This document shows positions 1-12,142 of a stretch of 64,000 bases of DNA, one piece after another. The stretch is taken from the NCBI GenBank assembly GCA_017506865.1, contig JAFCMP010000013.1, positions 310,001 to 374,000 on the forward strand. The letters run 5' to 3'. Numbering within the stretch: position 1 is the stretch's first letter; every line of letters starts with the position of its first letter. The position numbers were made by a program, and so were the translations under genes. The notes beneath the pieces are model-generated. The model searched no databases and was not told the origin of the DNA. It saw only the letters and a list, made by a program, of their open reading frames with translations. This stretch comes from Tribonema minus (lineage: Eukaryota; Sar; Xanthophyceae; Tribonematales; Tribonemataceae).

Positions 1-1266
1 GTCAGCAACGCGTGGAGTGGGACAAAGTGCAAGCCCTAACCCTCTTTTTAACCCTAACCCTATCTCTAACCCTATCCCTAACCCTAACCCTGACCCTAAC
101 CCTAACCCATGTGTCGATGAAATGTCGCGCCGAGAGAGTGACCCCGCTTACAGAGCACGACTAACCCCAAGCCCTGAATCAATGACATGGCGTGCCGAGA
201 CACTGGCCCCATATGCAGCAAGCATGATATTGATCACCGTCCGGCCATGCTGCGCCCCAGTCGAGAGAAGACGACGAAAGGACAAGCACAAGCCACTGCA
301 GGAATGCACAAGGAAGCCTGGCAACCGTCATGGCAAAATTTGGGCACTCAGCCTAACTTCAACTTCACTTTGCTCCGAACTTCACCTGGGCCTGACCCCC
401 ATTCAGTCAGTTACAGCACGCAGGCCGCGCGCCGCAGCTTCCCATGGACAGTGTGCGCAGCCGGGGGCAGCATCAGAGCTGGCAACACGCTGCGTTTAAA
501 GCTGAACACACCAACACTCTACAGTAACTCACTGACGCATATCAAAAACGAAGGGCACGACTACGCAGACACGGGGCTTCAGCTTCACATAGCGCAGCGA
601 GTGGTGTATGGTTGCATCAAGAGTCTGCGATGCACTGCGCTTAAAGCGTAAAAATGGCTTCACCTGCGGAGCAGCGGCGCTTGAGAGCCAGCGCCTGTCC
701 TCAACCCAGGCACGGACAGCAGCATGCCCAACCCCTGTTTGGTACGGGAACATGCAGCGAAACAGAGCAAAGGCTTCAGCAAATGGGACGAGGAAGGCTG
801 CCGTGACAAACCCCAACCCTAACCCTCACTCAGCCCCCAAAACTAGTTCAAAATTTAGCGGCGAATAGGGCACGCACTGCAGGGCTGTAAGCGTTGTGAA
901 AGCAGCGTTTTGTTCTCACTCATGCTCATAAGCACTGATTGCTCGTGCTGAGCGCTGACATGGGCTCACGTGGGCGCACAAAAGCGCCGCCCGATACGGC
1001 ACTTGGTGCACAGTACAGTAGATGGCGCAGGCCACAGCAGGCGTGCATCGCATGCATCGCTGACGCCGGTGCGTGTGAAACTCGCCTTCTGCACATCGGA
1101 GCTAGTCCCGCTGCGCCACGCAGCAGCAGGGCCGGAGCGCTGCTGCGCCTGCCACTCGCAGCAGAGCTGACACGTGCCACACGCAATTAGCCCCGACCAC
1201 CTGAGGCACGCGCTGCAGCAGGTTGTACACGAGCGCCCCGTAGGGTGGGGCCCGCCTCACCGCACT
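1..1266. other. non-coding, with telomere-like CCCTAA runs
   Basis: About 80 bp of imperfect CCCTAA units lie at 35-110, with shorter runs near 811-826. Short overlapping ORFs on both strands have no recognisable domain. Unique sequence on both sides shows this is interstitial, not a chromosome end. No gene seen. Confidence 0.6.
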
Positions 1267-1269
1267 AAC

Positions 1270-1505
1270 CCCACCTCCCTACACATGAAGCTCCTGGCGG
1301 CAGCTGACGGCCGTCGAGAGCGAGCTGGCTGCACGAACAAGCAGCGTTGCGAGCGCCGATTGCGTCTCCCCTGCCTATGGAGCTCCTGGCGCCCGCTGAC
1401 GGCCGTTCAGAGAGCGAGCTGTCCGTACGACACGAAATTGTTATAGATCGCTGATCGTGCCTTCCCCTGCCCGCAGAGCTCCAGGCGTCCGCTGAAGGGC
1501 ATTCC
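1270..1505 (-). repeat. three tandem copies of a possible COG1 terminal-exon boundary
   Basis: Related segments at about 1283-1325, 1376-1420 and 1471-1503 (roughly 93-bp spacing) share agctcctggcg...gctgacggccg. Read on the minus strand, the copy furthest downstream gives an acceptor (gccgtcag) and a short in-phase ORF of 12 codons ending in TAG near 1267. That would be a plausible last COG1 exon with two upstream echoes. Weak as a coding call, clear as a repeat. Confidence 0.45.
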
Positions 1506-1602
1506 GAAAATATTATTCCAAAATAATGAAAAAAATCAAAAAATGATTAAGGAAACAAGTGTCGCGAGCGCGAATCGTGTCGAGCGCTGATGCGCCACTC
1601 AC

Positions 1603-4600
1603 CTCCGCGCACGACCGCGCCGCGCGCTCCATCAGTGGCGCGTACGTCTGCCTGTCAATGGGGTCAATCGCCCCCCCAAACACATCCACCAGCGGCTCCC
1701 CCGCCCCCCCCTCCTCCCCCCCCTCCCCCCCCGCGCCCCCCCCCCCCACCCCGGCATCAGCTCCAGCACCATCGCGTCCATCAGCAGCTGCAGCAGGACC
1801 GGCTCCGGCAGCGCCTCCAAACCGTCCCCCTCCCCCCCCCCCTGCAGCCCCCTATACGCCGCCGCCAGCTGCCGCCGCGCGCAGTCCAGCAGCGCGCCCC
1901 CCGCCGCCGCGGCGAACGCCCCCTCCACCCTGGGCTCCGCCGCCGCCGCCGCCGCCGCCGCTGGTGCCGCAGCAGCGGCAGTTACAGCGGCGGCGGCGGA
2001 GGCGCGCCAGCTGCCGGAGCGCCGCTGCTGCTGCTGCTGCTGCACGGCCGGCGGCAGCAGATCCGCCGCGCAGCTGAGCGCTGCTGCTTCCGCCGCGAGC
2101 GCGAGCACGTAGCGCTGCAGCGCCGGCGTCGCGGCGGCGGGCAGGCGCACGCGCTCCTCGACCGAGTCGCCGTCCAAGTCGGAGTCGAGAGTGAGTCTGT
2201 GCTCGTGCCAGGTGGCGCCCTGGCGCTGCGCCAGGTGGCACGCTGCGGCGGAGGCGCGCGCCGTCTGCGCCAATGCCTGTCGGGGAGGTGGTGTGGCGGC
2301 AGCGGCAGCAGCGGCGGCAGCAGTGGCAGCAGCGGCAGCAGCATGGGTGGATGGTGTCAAATCAAAGGAGCGCTAGGATACCTGCATGTGCACCCGCCGC
2401 AAACAAGACAGCTCAAATTACCATCTAGCAAGTCAAGCCGTATACCTTCAAGTATCCAGTAGGAAGGTAACAACGACTGCCAGGAATGCTGAACCCTTCG
2501 ATAGGATCTGTCGTCTCATACACCCGACGGTGACAGGCAACGCAGAATTGCACAGGTCCCAAAGCGTAAGCGTCCGCGCAAACACACAAACGGCATGCAA
2601 CCCCTCCCTCTGCGAGAGAGTTGAAGCAGTGACTCACCTGTTGAAGTTGCTGGTTCAGACACGCTGCAACGAGATTGGCCCACAACTTCACGCTCCTGGC
2701 CAGTAGGCTCCGCAGCCCCTCCGCCAGATGGACCAGGGGGTCCTGTGAGGCATAATGATGCAAAGCATTCATGAAAACGAGTCAAAAGATCGTAGAGCTC
2801 TAGGTGACAAGGGATGGTTAGCCGCAAGTGCCTTCCACGAATAACTGTGGTCGCCCCTGCTGCAGCAATTGGCCACGAGTCAAACAGTACCACCATGCCC
2901 ACAGTAGTCAAAAAGACTTCTGTGTGCAAGCTTTTGGCGTTCGAGGCATGGGTGTTCATTCATGTGCAGGGGAAGAAGGGGGGGTAGGGTGTGCGTTACC
3001 AAAGGTGACCCCACAAGCAAGCGTATAGGGGTAGGGGTTGGGGTTCAGTGTCAGCGTTGGGGTTGAAGAGCAGTTGACCCAGTGACAGTGCTCGCGTGTG
3101 CAAGGCCTCAAAGAGCGCGTTTGACCTCTACTGCCGGTAGACAAGGGCGGAGACTGCTAACATGTGCAGCACACAGCCGTCCAAACCGGTGCGCTGAGCA
3201 ATGGTGCACTTTGCGCATTCGTGCATGCCACGCTGCAGTAGTTCATTGAAAAATCAGCACAGGCGTGGTATGAGTTTCCAAAGGTGCTGAGTCAGATTCC
3301 CACAGCAGTGATTGCTGCGCATACATGCCGCGTGGCGTAGCAGCAACCGACAATGAAAGCGAGAGCGCAGAGGTCATGGTCAAGAAGAGAGCAGCAACTC
3401 TCGCACTCAATACTACAAATTCTGGAAGGTCGATGCCCTGTCGCGCAATGCCGCACTACACAGCAGTGCGCTATCATGAAAACTGTCAACTTCCTTGTAC
3501 TTCAAGAGGGTGACGTGCCTGCTCCTCCAGCAGCGGCGTCGCCAGCAGCGCAAACTCCACAAAGGTGAGCGACGCGTGCGCGTGCTCTAGCTGCGCGAGT
3601 TTGTCCGCATGGCTGAAGGCCACGGCCTGTGAGTTCGGCGGTTACGGCAGTTACACCAGCAGTCAGTTACACCGTCAGTCAGTTTTTGCGTGAGCGCGCT
3701 CCAGCTGCGCGAGCTCGTCTGCATGGCCAACGGCAACGGCCTGTGAGTTCGGCGGTTACAGCGGTTACACCACTGCCAGTCAGCTGCAGTATGTGAGCAG
3801 ACAGCCGCGGCAGTCCACGGGCATGCAGCTACGACACGAGCGCAGCAGCAGGCGCCGCATGGCCAAAGGCGACGGCCTGTGAGTTTGGCGGATACGGCAA
3901 TTACACCATCAGTCAAAATACTCCGTCAGTCAAGTTACGCGGTCAGTCAAGAGCATGTCACAGCGGCACATGAGCAGCAATTATCATAGCTGAAGAAGGC
4001 TGCTGTTGTGCGAGCTCGTCCGCATGGCCAAAGGCGTTGGCCTGTGCGCTCGGCAGTCACAGCAGTTACACTGTCGGTCACACCAGACAAGTCACGTTAA
4101 GCGGCCAGTCAGGAGCATGCGACGGCAGCGCAGTGGTCATAGCTGAAGTGTGCTGCAGGTGCATGACCTCGTCCGAATGGCCAAGGCAACGGCGTGTGAG
4201 TTCAGCGGTTACGCAGCGGTTCCAACCAGCACCAATACGCTGTCGGTGAATGTTACGCGCGCTGATTATTTGGATTGATTTTGACTGAAGGCGTTGTGCT
4301 TGCGCTGGAGCTGGGCTAGGGGTAGGGTTGGGGTTAGGGTTAGCACAGCCCCAGACCTGCACTAAGCCCTCACGTCGTGGCGAGGCAGCAAACAAAAATT
4401 GCTGGCTGTTACGCGAAGTGTCACTTTCATGTCACCTGCAGCGCCTCGCCAATCTCTTCCCCCTCCAGGAGGCCATCGCCGTTGGTGTCCGCAATCTCGA
4501 ATGCGGCCTCCAGCTGGTCCAGCCCCACCAGACTGAGAGTCACCACATACACAGCGCAATGGGTAGGTAAGTATATATTCTTATGCACTGATGTATGTAT

Positions 4601-7600
4601 GTATGTGTGTGGGCACACAAAGATGGCATTCGGCTGGTCCAGCCCCACAGTCTGAGCATCACCACATGTATACACAGCACAATAGGTAGGTAAGTATATA
4701 CTTGTGAACGTATGTATGTTTGTCAGCACACAAAGACGGCCTTACCAGACTGAGCGTCAACACACATGCACACACAGCACAAAAGGCGGTTGTGTATATA
4801 CATATGCACGTATGTATATATGTATGCGTGCACACAATTGGCCTCTAGTCACCACATGGCACACAACACAAGAGATGTCTATATATATATACATGCACAC
4901 GTATGTGTGTGGGCACACAAAGACGGCCTTTGGCTGGTCCAGCCCTGCCAGCCTGAGCGTCAACACACATGCACACACAGCACACTAGGTGGGTGTGTAT
5001 ATCCATGCACACGAATGAATGCAGACATCAAGCAGCCCACCGCATGACAGGCCTCTGAGGTCCACATGATGTTGTACCAACCTAAGCCCCCCCGCACACA
5101 CACACTCTGTCCTCCCAGCAAACTCACCGCAACATGACCCACTTAAGCCGAAGAGAGGCACCAGCCCTGCTTCACAGACTTTCCGCCCATTCTCTCTCCG
5201 GGGGTGTCTCGCTTCAAGCACGGACACACTTTGCACACTTTACACACGTCATTTCAGTGATATGCCACACCAGTCAGGCGTCCATGTAAGCCTTGCTGCA
5301 GAACTGTGAACCTCAACTTGAAGATCTAATTACACCTCAGGTGTGTAACGCAACGTCAGCGAGGAGTCGCTGAGCCTCAACTCTCCAACTTCACTTCAAC
5401 ATTCAGCATGCGGTGCAAACTCACCCCACCGCTCTGCCCGCGCCCCCCCCCGCGGAACCCTCCTTGGGGGCAGTTACGGCCTGCCGCAGCCCCCTCCCCC
5501 TGCGCCCCTGCAGCAGCCACGCCAGCCGCGCAACGAGCAGCACCGCGTCGATGGCGCCGCCGGCATCGGCGCTGTCGCCGCTGTCATTGGCGGCAGCAGC
5601 GGCGGCCAGCTGCTCTTGCAGGAGCGTCAGGTGGCCGCGAAGGTGGACCAGCAGCGCTGCGCAGCGAGGCGGCAGTGCACGTGGCAGCGTGTGGTTATTG
5701 AAGTTTGCACAGAAGTTGGTAGTATATTGATGCATGCGGACGGGGCGTGATGTTGCAGAGCGTCAGGTGGCCGCGCGGGTGCACCAGCAGCGCTGTGCGG
5801 CCAGGCGGTAGTGCACACAGCAGCATCATGCATGTACTTCTTGCACATTGCTGTCATGAAGTTGACAAGCTGCGCGGCAGACAATAAATGGCAAATAAAA
5901 ACACTCGCGGTGATGACCACGCTAACCCAAGCTGCCAGACGTGGGTTACTGATTAGAGGTGGTTGAGCACCGCAAGCAGGTGCATTGGCGCCTCTGTACC
6001 CTAATTCTAACGCTGACTCTAACCGTAGCTCTTGCGCCAAGCACTTCTGCGGTCAAAGTGATCAATAGCTGGACACAATAAGACGACTGGAGGAACACTG
6101 CGAATACTCACCCTAACCCTAACCCTAACACTAACCGAACCCTACATCAGGGGCTGAACTGGTGAGCGACGCAAAATCGTAACAACTGAGCAACACATGC
6201 CCTAACTCCAGCCCTACTTGCTGTACAGCCCCCTACAATTGGGCTAACATGAGCTGGCTGCCATGTAGCCATCAGCAAGAGCGCGTGTCAGCGCTTTGCA
6301 ACCGCTTGCTCAGGTGCTTTCACGACTGTGTGGACAACAGTAGGGCTGCAAAAGATTCCGCGGCAGATAAACTTGTGTATTGGATACTTCGAAGTAGATG
6401 AATAAACAGTGTAGATACGTGTGTAGTAAACGGAGAGTCACCTGCTGCGAGGTCGGCGCTCTGCAGGTAGAAAGAGGAGCGCAGAGCTGCGCCAGAGGTC
6501 TCGTCCCCCTGCAACGGCGCAGCGAAGACGTGCAAGCAAAACAACAAGGGTTAGGGGTAGGGTAAAGTTAGGGTAAAGTTGAGGTTAGCGCACCATGGCC
6601 GCGTGAATTCACCAATGGCAACGGACGTGAAACGTCACTGATAAAGAAAGGTCCGCCGTGTGCTGCGCTTGGCGCAACAAACAACAATTTTTTTTCTTCG
6701 CTTGGCACACCACACCACACACCAGACGGACCAAAGAAGTTGAAGAGAAGCGCTGCTCTCAGTGAGCGCTTCTGCGCCAAAACTAACAACGGCAGCTAGT
6801 GTACAGCATCAGGTGTACACTACTAGTACACTACCAGTACACATCTAGTGTACGGCCGGCGAAGTGGTGTCTTAAATGAAAAGCGGGCTGCGGCCGTCCC
6901 CGGGTGGCGAGGAAAGCCCAAGCGGCAGCTTAGGGTTAGGGTTAGGGTTAGGGCTTGCGCAGCCGCCGCGGACAACACCGCCATCGGCTGGCTGTCGCGG
7001 TGCCATTTGAGCACTGCTGCTGCTGCTGGCGCTGCTGCTGAGAACTGCTGCTTGATGCCGCCGCAACTGCAACGCGTGGCTGCGCAGCGCACAGGCGGCC
7101 GAGTGCGGCTCGCCATGACACGCTTCAGAAAGGCACACATGCTTGTTGCTGTCTGGACCGGACCCCACGCTAACGATACGTGTACACTGGAAGACGACTG
7201 TGTGGTGGTGGTGTTTGCTGCTTCAGCTTCAGAGGCACAGTGCGCAGCAACGGACGCCATTGATTCAACTTCTGTGTCAGGCTGATGTCCTTGGCGAGCG
7301 CTGCTGCAGCTGCAGCTGAGCGCTGCTGCTCGTTGCTGCCCCATCCGCAGCACCCTCCAAGTACGCATGCCGCTGAGAGCCGCTGAGGTATGCGGTCCAA
7401 ATTCAGGCCAACAAAACACGCCTCTCACCTTCTGCGCCAGGCTGCCGATGTCCCTGGACAGCGCCGCGAGCCGCGACCGCTCGACGGCATCCGCATCACA
7501 CAGCCCACAACACGCACGCCGCTGAGGACCGCTCACGATTGTCCCAACTGAGGTACCTCTACGTTACTGCTACGTACGTAGTCAAATTTCAGACCGACAA

Positions 7601-10600
7601 AGCCAAAAATAACAACAATATATACGCGCCTCTCACCTTCTGCGCCAAGCTGCCGATGTCCCTGGATAGCGCTGCGAGCCGCGACGCCAGCGCCCTCGCG
7701 ACAGCATCCGCGCAAACGACAATATCGTCGGCTCGCCGCCGCCTGCGACCGTGCGGAGCGCTGCTGCTGCTGCTGCTGCTGAGCGTTGCCTTGTGGCCGT
7801 GATGAGCGCTGCTGCTGCTGCTGTTGTTGTTGAGCGTTGCTGCCCTGTGGCCATGCCAGTCGACGCTGTTGGCGCGCCGCCGGTGCTGGCTCTGGAGGAA
7901 GGTCGGCAGGGGGTTCGCCTCTGGGGGCTGGCGTGCGCGGGGGGGGGGGGGAGGGGGGGGGGGGGGGGGGGGGGGGCAAAACGAATGAGAGGGGCCGGGA
8001 CATTCACACAGAGGTGATGCCAGGGCAAGGGTGGGGAAAGCGGAACATCGTCTGTTGCTTGTGCTAAACACATGCTGTTCCCGCCATCTCTGCTTCAGGA
8101 CCAGCACGTGCTTGCGGTGGATTACCAGTTAGTTAGCCGTGCATCTGGATCTGGCAAGGCATGCGCGCTGATGCACCTTGACTGTACAGTTGATGTATTG
8201 AATACTTCAGGATATTCTGAGTATGACATGCGGTGGATTACCAGGTGGGCGTGCATCTGGATCTGGCAAGGCGTGCGCCGTGATGCACGTTGACTGTATA
8301 GGCGATGTATTGCCAGTATATTTCATGAAGAAGTGTGACATGCCGTGAGTAGTTCTGACTGAGCAACTCAGTGCACATGGCGGCATATGCCATCCGCTTT
8401 GCACACGCGCAGAAATAGGTCCGTGTGGGCGTGTGTGCTGACATGTGCATTGATCTGACACCACAGCATGCACTAACTGTAATGCAGTCTGCAGCTGGGA
8501 GATCCTAAGAAGGTGCAGCAGAATAGTATGTGTACAACAGCGAAATGCAGAAAGTACAAAGTGAATTGTTCATTGAACAATTGTCCAATCGAACAATTGT
8601 CCAATCGTTCACAATCATTCGATCATTCGTGAAGATGCTGCTGTGGAGGGGGGGGGGGGGGGCGCTGTATGGCCGTGGCATTGTGCGGTGGAGCAGTCGT
8701 TACAATTTGTGATGCAACTTCAAGTCATCCTGTAGCGAGCACCACAGTAGTAAGTTATCTAGGGCGACACGCCAAATGACCATGCAAACGGTGGCGGCTG
8801 AGCAGTGCCATTCGTTGCAAGAAATGCCTCGTCCTGTAGCAAACATAATATTGATGAGGCACTTGCGGCTAATCATCCCTTGTCACCTAGAGCTCTACGA
8901 TCTTTTGATTGGTTTTCATTGATGATTTGGGATCTCGGACTCGCGTGGCGTAAACTAATGCAAAGTACATACTTGTGGGTTGTTGGTGGTAGTGTGAAGA
9001 GGGGGAAGCCTGTTTGCGTTTGAGTCTCTCTTTGGAGAAGGAGTGTCGCATTGAGTGCACATCAAAAGAGAGGGCTCGTCGCGCCCCTAGCGAAGCGAAA
9101 TACATGAAAGTACATACTCGACCACCATCTCCGCTGCCTCGCTACCGGGAGAGAATGAACAAAAAGTACATGCATGGAAGTATGGAGCAGCAGGCGCCGC
9201 GCACTGCGTTGGACAACTTACTTGGTGCTCCAGCATATCCGATATGGCCGCGTCTATGTGCGCCAATGCCTGCGCCTTGACCTGTGCCATTGAGCTCTTC
9301 ACCATGCCCTGGCCCAGCTCGGCGAACGTCCTGCAGCGGGCGAGCATAAGTCGGTTACGCCATCAGTAACTGACCGGTAACTGCTCATCGCGTTAACCGA
9401 AATGCGTACTCGCAGTGTAGCCCGGGCGGCACAAATATGCAAATATCATTACAAGTACTATTGTACATCACGTACTTGAAGGTGCACGAGGCATTGAGCT
9501 TTTCACCGTGCCGCGACGCAATGCAACCCGAGCGGCACGATATGCTAACATACTTCAAGTGGTACCACATCACATACTTCAAGGTGAACATGCCATTGAG
9601 CTCTTTCACCATGCCCCTCTGACCGAGATCGAACATCCTGCATCAGGTGAACTGGAATATAGACCATACGACGACATTTACACAAACAGTGACTGCTTTC
9701 ACGCATGGTGATGGTATGGTATAGTGGTGGTGGCGTGGTATAGCTTCTCTCGTCGCATCGATGCGTCGTCGCTGTTTGAGCAAGGTACAGGGGGAAAACT
9801 CACATGCTAGAAGTATGCAGCACGCAGTCTGGTGCTGGATTCAACAGCGCGCGCCAAAACCCTGACCCTAACGCTGTCACTCAGGTTGTGGTCACACCTC
9901 CGCTGACACTTGGCCTCAGCAATATCACAATGCCAGCAAAAGGAGGGCTTAGAGCAGGCGCCTCCTGGGACAACCGACTTACGCAACATCGCGACAGCAT
10001 CACCAACAGGAAGAACCAGACTACTTGCGTCAGTTATTTACTTCTGAAGTATGCATGAAAACGAATCAAAAGATCGTAGAGCTCTAGGTATAATAATGTG
10101 TCAGCAATACAATAGTGAGGCAGTTGAGTCATCCCGCCGTGAACTTGAAAGTATCATGCACGCACTGTGCACGTGCCACCTGCACTCACGGTGCCAGGTG
10201 TTCGCCATCGTGTCATGAACTTGCAGTTATCATGCACGAATCCTACGCGCACCACCTGCACTCGCGTCGCCAGCTGAGCAGCTGCAAGTGCAGGTCGCCA
10301 CGGTCCTGAGCGATTCCGTAATCGCTTATGTGCAAGCGCAAATGTGGGCTTTGCCTGGAGGTTATATGATTGTGGGCAGCAAATCCTCCCCAGTTGTCAC
10401 TAGGCGCTGAGGATGTAATCACTCCACGAAATGGCCGCACGGGGGCAACACCCTATCTTCAACAAACTTACATCCGTTGTGTACTTCAACTCGCACCCTG
10501 CGTACTCAACCGCAGTCATATCGAGTAACCACCTATGTCCTGAGGATCAATGTATGACCAAGGCAGTGGCCGCTTACCTGCTGAACAGCAGCGCCCACAA

Positions 10601-12082
10601 ATCCAGCCCCGCATCATCATACCCCCCCCCCACAGGGGGCCCACGCGCCCCCCTCCTCCCCCACCTGCCCCCCCCCCCCACCACCCCCGCCCTCACCAGC
10701 CCCACCTCCACCGCCCCCCTGTCCACCAGCGCCGCGCACGCGACACCCCACTCCGACCGCCCGCCAGTAGGAGCGTGACCGCCGCCGCCGTTTCGTGTAA
10801 CCGTCCACAGGGCCTCGCGCACCGCGGCGAGCTCCGCGGCGCCGTGCGCGCCGCCTAGCACTGCCGCGGCGCGCCTGTGCACGCGCGGCAGCAGCGCCGC
10901 GAGCCACTGCGACAGCACGCGCCGCCACTCGCCCTCGCCCGGTGCACCGCCGCTGCCGCTGCCGCCGCCGCCGCTGGTGCCGGCGCCGCCGCTGCCGCCG
11001 CCGCTGCCGCCGCCGCTGCCGCTGCCGCTGCCGGCGCTGCCGCTGGCCTCCAGCGCTGCTGCCACGCGGCTGCGCAGCGTGCCGGTGACGAATGCGGCGT
11101 GCACGTCCAGCAGCGTCGCGCGCAGCAGCTGCACGGCAGCGCACAGCGCGCGCTCTCGGGACCGATCGGCGGGGACGGAGCCGTCGGCAGCAGCACCGCC
11201 GCGCGCGCCGCGCAGCGCTGCCGCTATCGCCGCCTCGCGCGCCGCCAGGAAGGTGCGGAACGCGTGGTGGTACGCATCTCCGCTGTCGTTGCCGCTGCTG
11301 CTGTCCCCGTTGCTGCCGTGCGGCAGGTGGTCGTGCAGCAGTACGAGCGCCGCGAGGGCGTCGACGGCGGCGGCGGCGGCGCTGCGGCTCAGCAGCGCGA
11401 GCGCGGTGTGCGAGATGCGCGCCGGGAACTGCAGCATGCACGCCCACTGCGCCTGCACAAACGCCGCGTCCACGGAGCCCTGCCGCAGCTGCTGGACGAG
11501 CGGCACGGATTGGTCGGCAGCAGCGGCGGCGCCGCCGCGCATGACGGCTGCGCAGCGCATGAATATGGTCGCCGCCTCCAGCAGGTGGCCTGCGTCGAGC
11601 GCCGACCAGATGGCTGCAGGCGCATTGAGCATGAGTCGTACCGTGGAGTCTTGGTTAGCGCTGACTGCCGAAGAATCTGACTTGCCGGTTTGGAGCGGCT
11701 TCCTGGGGGGGTGTTGATCTTCGAGGTGATGGGGTTCCAGTACCTGAGCCCCCAACTTCAACAGGTGCCTGCAGTCCGTTGGCAGGGCGTCTAGCAGCGA
11801 GAGCACCTCGGAGGTCAGCTGCTGCATTGCGACGACGCTGTCGGCGGACTCAATGAGTTCGTGGTACCGCGAGGACACCATGCCCCTCAACTCGGCTTGC
11901 TTGACGCCCACATCTTCGGCTGCCTTGACCAGCAGCGCACGGGCATCTTCCGCGGTAGCATACTCCAGGGCTCGCTCGATGGGCACCGTGACATGTGTGG
12001 ACGGAGGCTCGGGTGAGGCAGCTTCGCTCCTTGCCTGTTTGCGGCCCGCAGCGGCCTGAGGCAAGCTTGGCATCATGGCCAT
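1603..12082 (-). CDS. COG1: COG1, conserved oligomeric Golgi complex subunit 1, with an inserted EF-hand pair (multi-exon)
   Basis: COG1 is a subunit of the COG tether, which guides retrograde vesicle traffic at the Golgi. Exons in coding order, with matching phases: 12082-10578, 9330-9222, 7927-7637, 6508-6442, 5656-5425, 4532-4436, 3626 to 3519 or 3501, 2742-2638, 2276-1603. The start could also be 12142. Exon 1 holds the Vps51/COG1 N-terminal signature (VSSRYHELIESADSVVAMQQ). Exon 5 has LLVARLAWLL, as in COG1. Exon 8 has KLWANLV. Exon 9 has an RLPAAATPALQRYV segment like the metazoan LPAQPS region, then AIDPIDRQTYAPLMERA, like the C-terminal IDPFDLDVFTPHL region. Exon 6 is a canonical EF-hand. 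Exon 9 changes frame inside a poly-G stretch near 1690-1760, probably a homopolymer error. The product is about 1080 residues, close to the usual 980. A short terminal exon (about 1305-1267) may follow. Family call firm; exon ends 3 and 7 and the C-terminus less so. Confidence 0.85.
2771..2959 (+). repeat. dispersed repeat family A, copy 1
   Basis: A near-full copy beginning atgaaaacgagtcaaaagat and ending near gttcgaggcatgggtgttc, almost identical to 18225-18409. It lies in a COG1 intron. The complementary strand keeps an open frame (LFDSWPIAA, HLRLTIPCHLELYDLL) shared with copy 2, so the family may derive from a coding transposon. Confidence 0.8.
3640..4255 (-). repeat. four upstream echoes of the COG1 exon 7 acceptor
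   Basis: The acceptor plus exon start at 3590-3640 recurs at about 3705-3770, 3850-3925, 4010-4085 and 4165-4250, with a period of roughly 140-160 bp. Each copy keeps an acceptor-like cactcacag or similar, then gcc-gt-ggcc-ttggccatgcggacgag, in minus-strand sense. The copies diverge in frame and lack the rest of the exon. Confidence 0.85.
4436..4532 (-). other. EF-hand exon inside COG1
   Basis: This 97-nt exon encodes a canonical EF-hand calcium-binding loop: Asp, Asn, Asp, Gly and Glu fall at loop positions 1, 3, 5, 6 and 12 of DTNGDGLLEGEE. The acceptor (ctctcag) accepts phase 2 from the preceding COG1 exon (ends 5425). The donor leaves phase 0, which fits the following exon at 3626. That next exon (ADKLAQLEHAHASLTFVEFA) looks like a partner EF-hand with a degenerate loop. 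There is no start codon and no independent gene is needed to explain it. In plant and animal COG1 this position, between the ARLL segment and the SLW segment, is a variable linker (from memory). Confidence 0.75.
4556..4990 (-). repeat. tandem repeat echoing the COG1 EF-hand exon acceptor, with tetranucleotide microsatellites
   Basis: Roughly 110-150-bp units near 4625-4670, 4735-4790 and 4921-4985 repeat the minus-strand sequence gacgctcag, then ctgg..gggctggaccagcc. That is the acceptor and first codons of the EF-hand exon. Between them lie atgtatgtatgtgtgtgggc microsatellites. Confidence 0.8.
5741..5832 (-). repeat. upstream echo of the COG1 exon 5 acceptor
   Basis: The minus-strand segment ccgcacag then cgctgctggtgcacccgcgcggccacctgacgctc copies the real exon 5 start at 5656 (gctgcgcag then cgctgctggtccacc...). 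It diverges after about 45 nt. Confidence 0.75.
7268..7500 (-). repeat. two downstream echoes of the COG1 exon 3 end plus donor
   Basis: In minus-strand sense, gacatcggcagcctggcgcagaag followed by gtgagaggcg is repeated at about 7430-7495. A more decayed copy lies at about 7268-7325. Both sit in the intron downstream of the real exon 3 end (7637). Confidence 0.8.
8115..8345. repeat. 117-bp tandem duplication in a COG1 intron
   Basis: Two adjacent copies (about 8115-8228 and 8229-8345) share ggtggattaccag and gcatctggatctggcaaggc, followed by tgatgcac.ttgactgta. No coding content. Confidence 0.8.
8847..8919 (-). repeat. dispersed repeat family A, copy 2 (partial, inverted)
   Basis: A reverse-complement fragment containing acttgcggctaatcatccct and ctagagctctacgatctttt, matching the 5' half of the family. 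It lies in a COG1 intron. Confidence 0.75.
9490..9655 (-). repeat. two upstream echoes of the COG1 exon 2 start
   Basis: In minus-strand sense, ctgatgcag then gatgttcg..., followed by ggcatggtgaaagagctcaatggca (near 9590-9650), copies the exon 2 acceptor and start at 9330. A weaker copy (cacggtgaaaagctcaatg) lies near 9495-9545. Confidence 0.75.
10055..10089 (+). repeat. dispersed repeat family A, copy 3 (35-bp fragment)
   Basis: Only the conserved first 35 bp (atgaaaacgaatcaaaagat and on through cgtagagctctagg) are present. Confidence 0.7.
10140..10275. repeat. short tandem duplication in a COG1 intron
   Basis: Two copies of a roughly 75-80-bp unit containing tgaacttg..agt.atcatgcacg and gcaccacctgcactc lie at about 10140-10212 and 10216-10275. 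Confidence 0.6.
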
Positions 12083-12142
12083 CTTGAGCGATGTAAGTGT
12101 CGACCTGCCTGTTGTCTCGCCTGCCTCAAGCTCTGTGCGCAA

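Noticed and set aside
35-110. Possible chromosome end (telomere)
   Set aside because: The CCCTAA run is short, imperfect and flanked by unique sequence, and similar runs are scattered through the window's introns.
1559-2462. Plus-strand proline-rich ORFs
   Set aside because: Antisense of COG1 exon 9 with its G-runs; the minus strand matches the COG1 C-terminal region.
4427-4729. Separate small calmodulin-like gene nested in a COG1 intron
   Set aside because: There is no start codon, only one canonical hand, and the splice phases fit the flanking COG1 exons exactly. Kept as part of COG1, though cDNA could overturn this.
10877-11717. Long plus-strand ORFs opposite COG1 exon 1
   Set aside because: They are Ala/Arg-rich mirror frames of GC-rich coding DNA on the minus strand, with no domain. 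The minus strand carries the COG1 signature.
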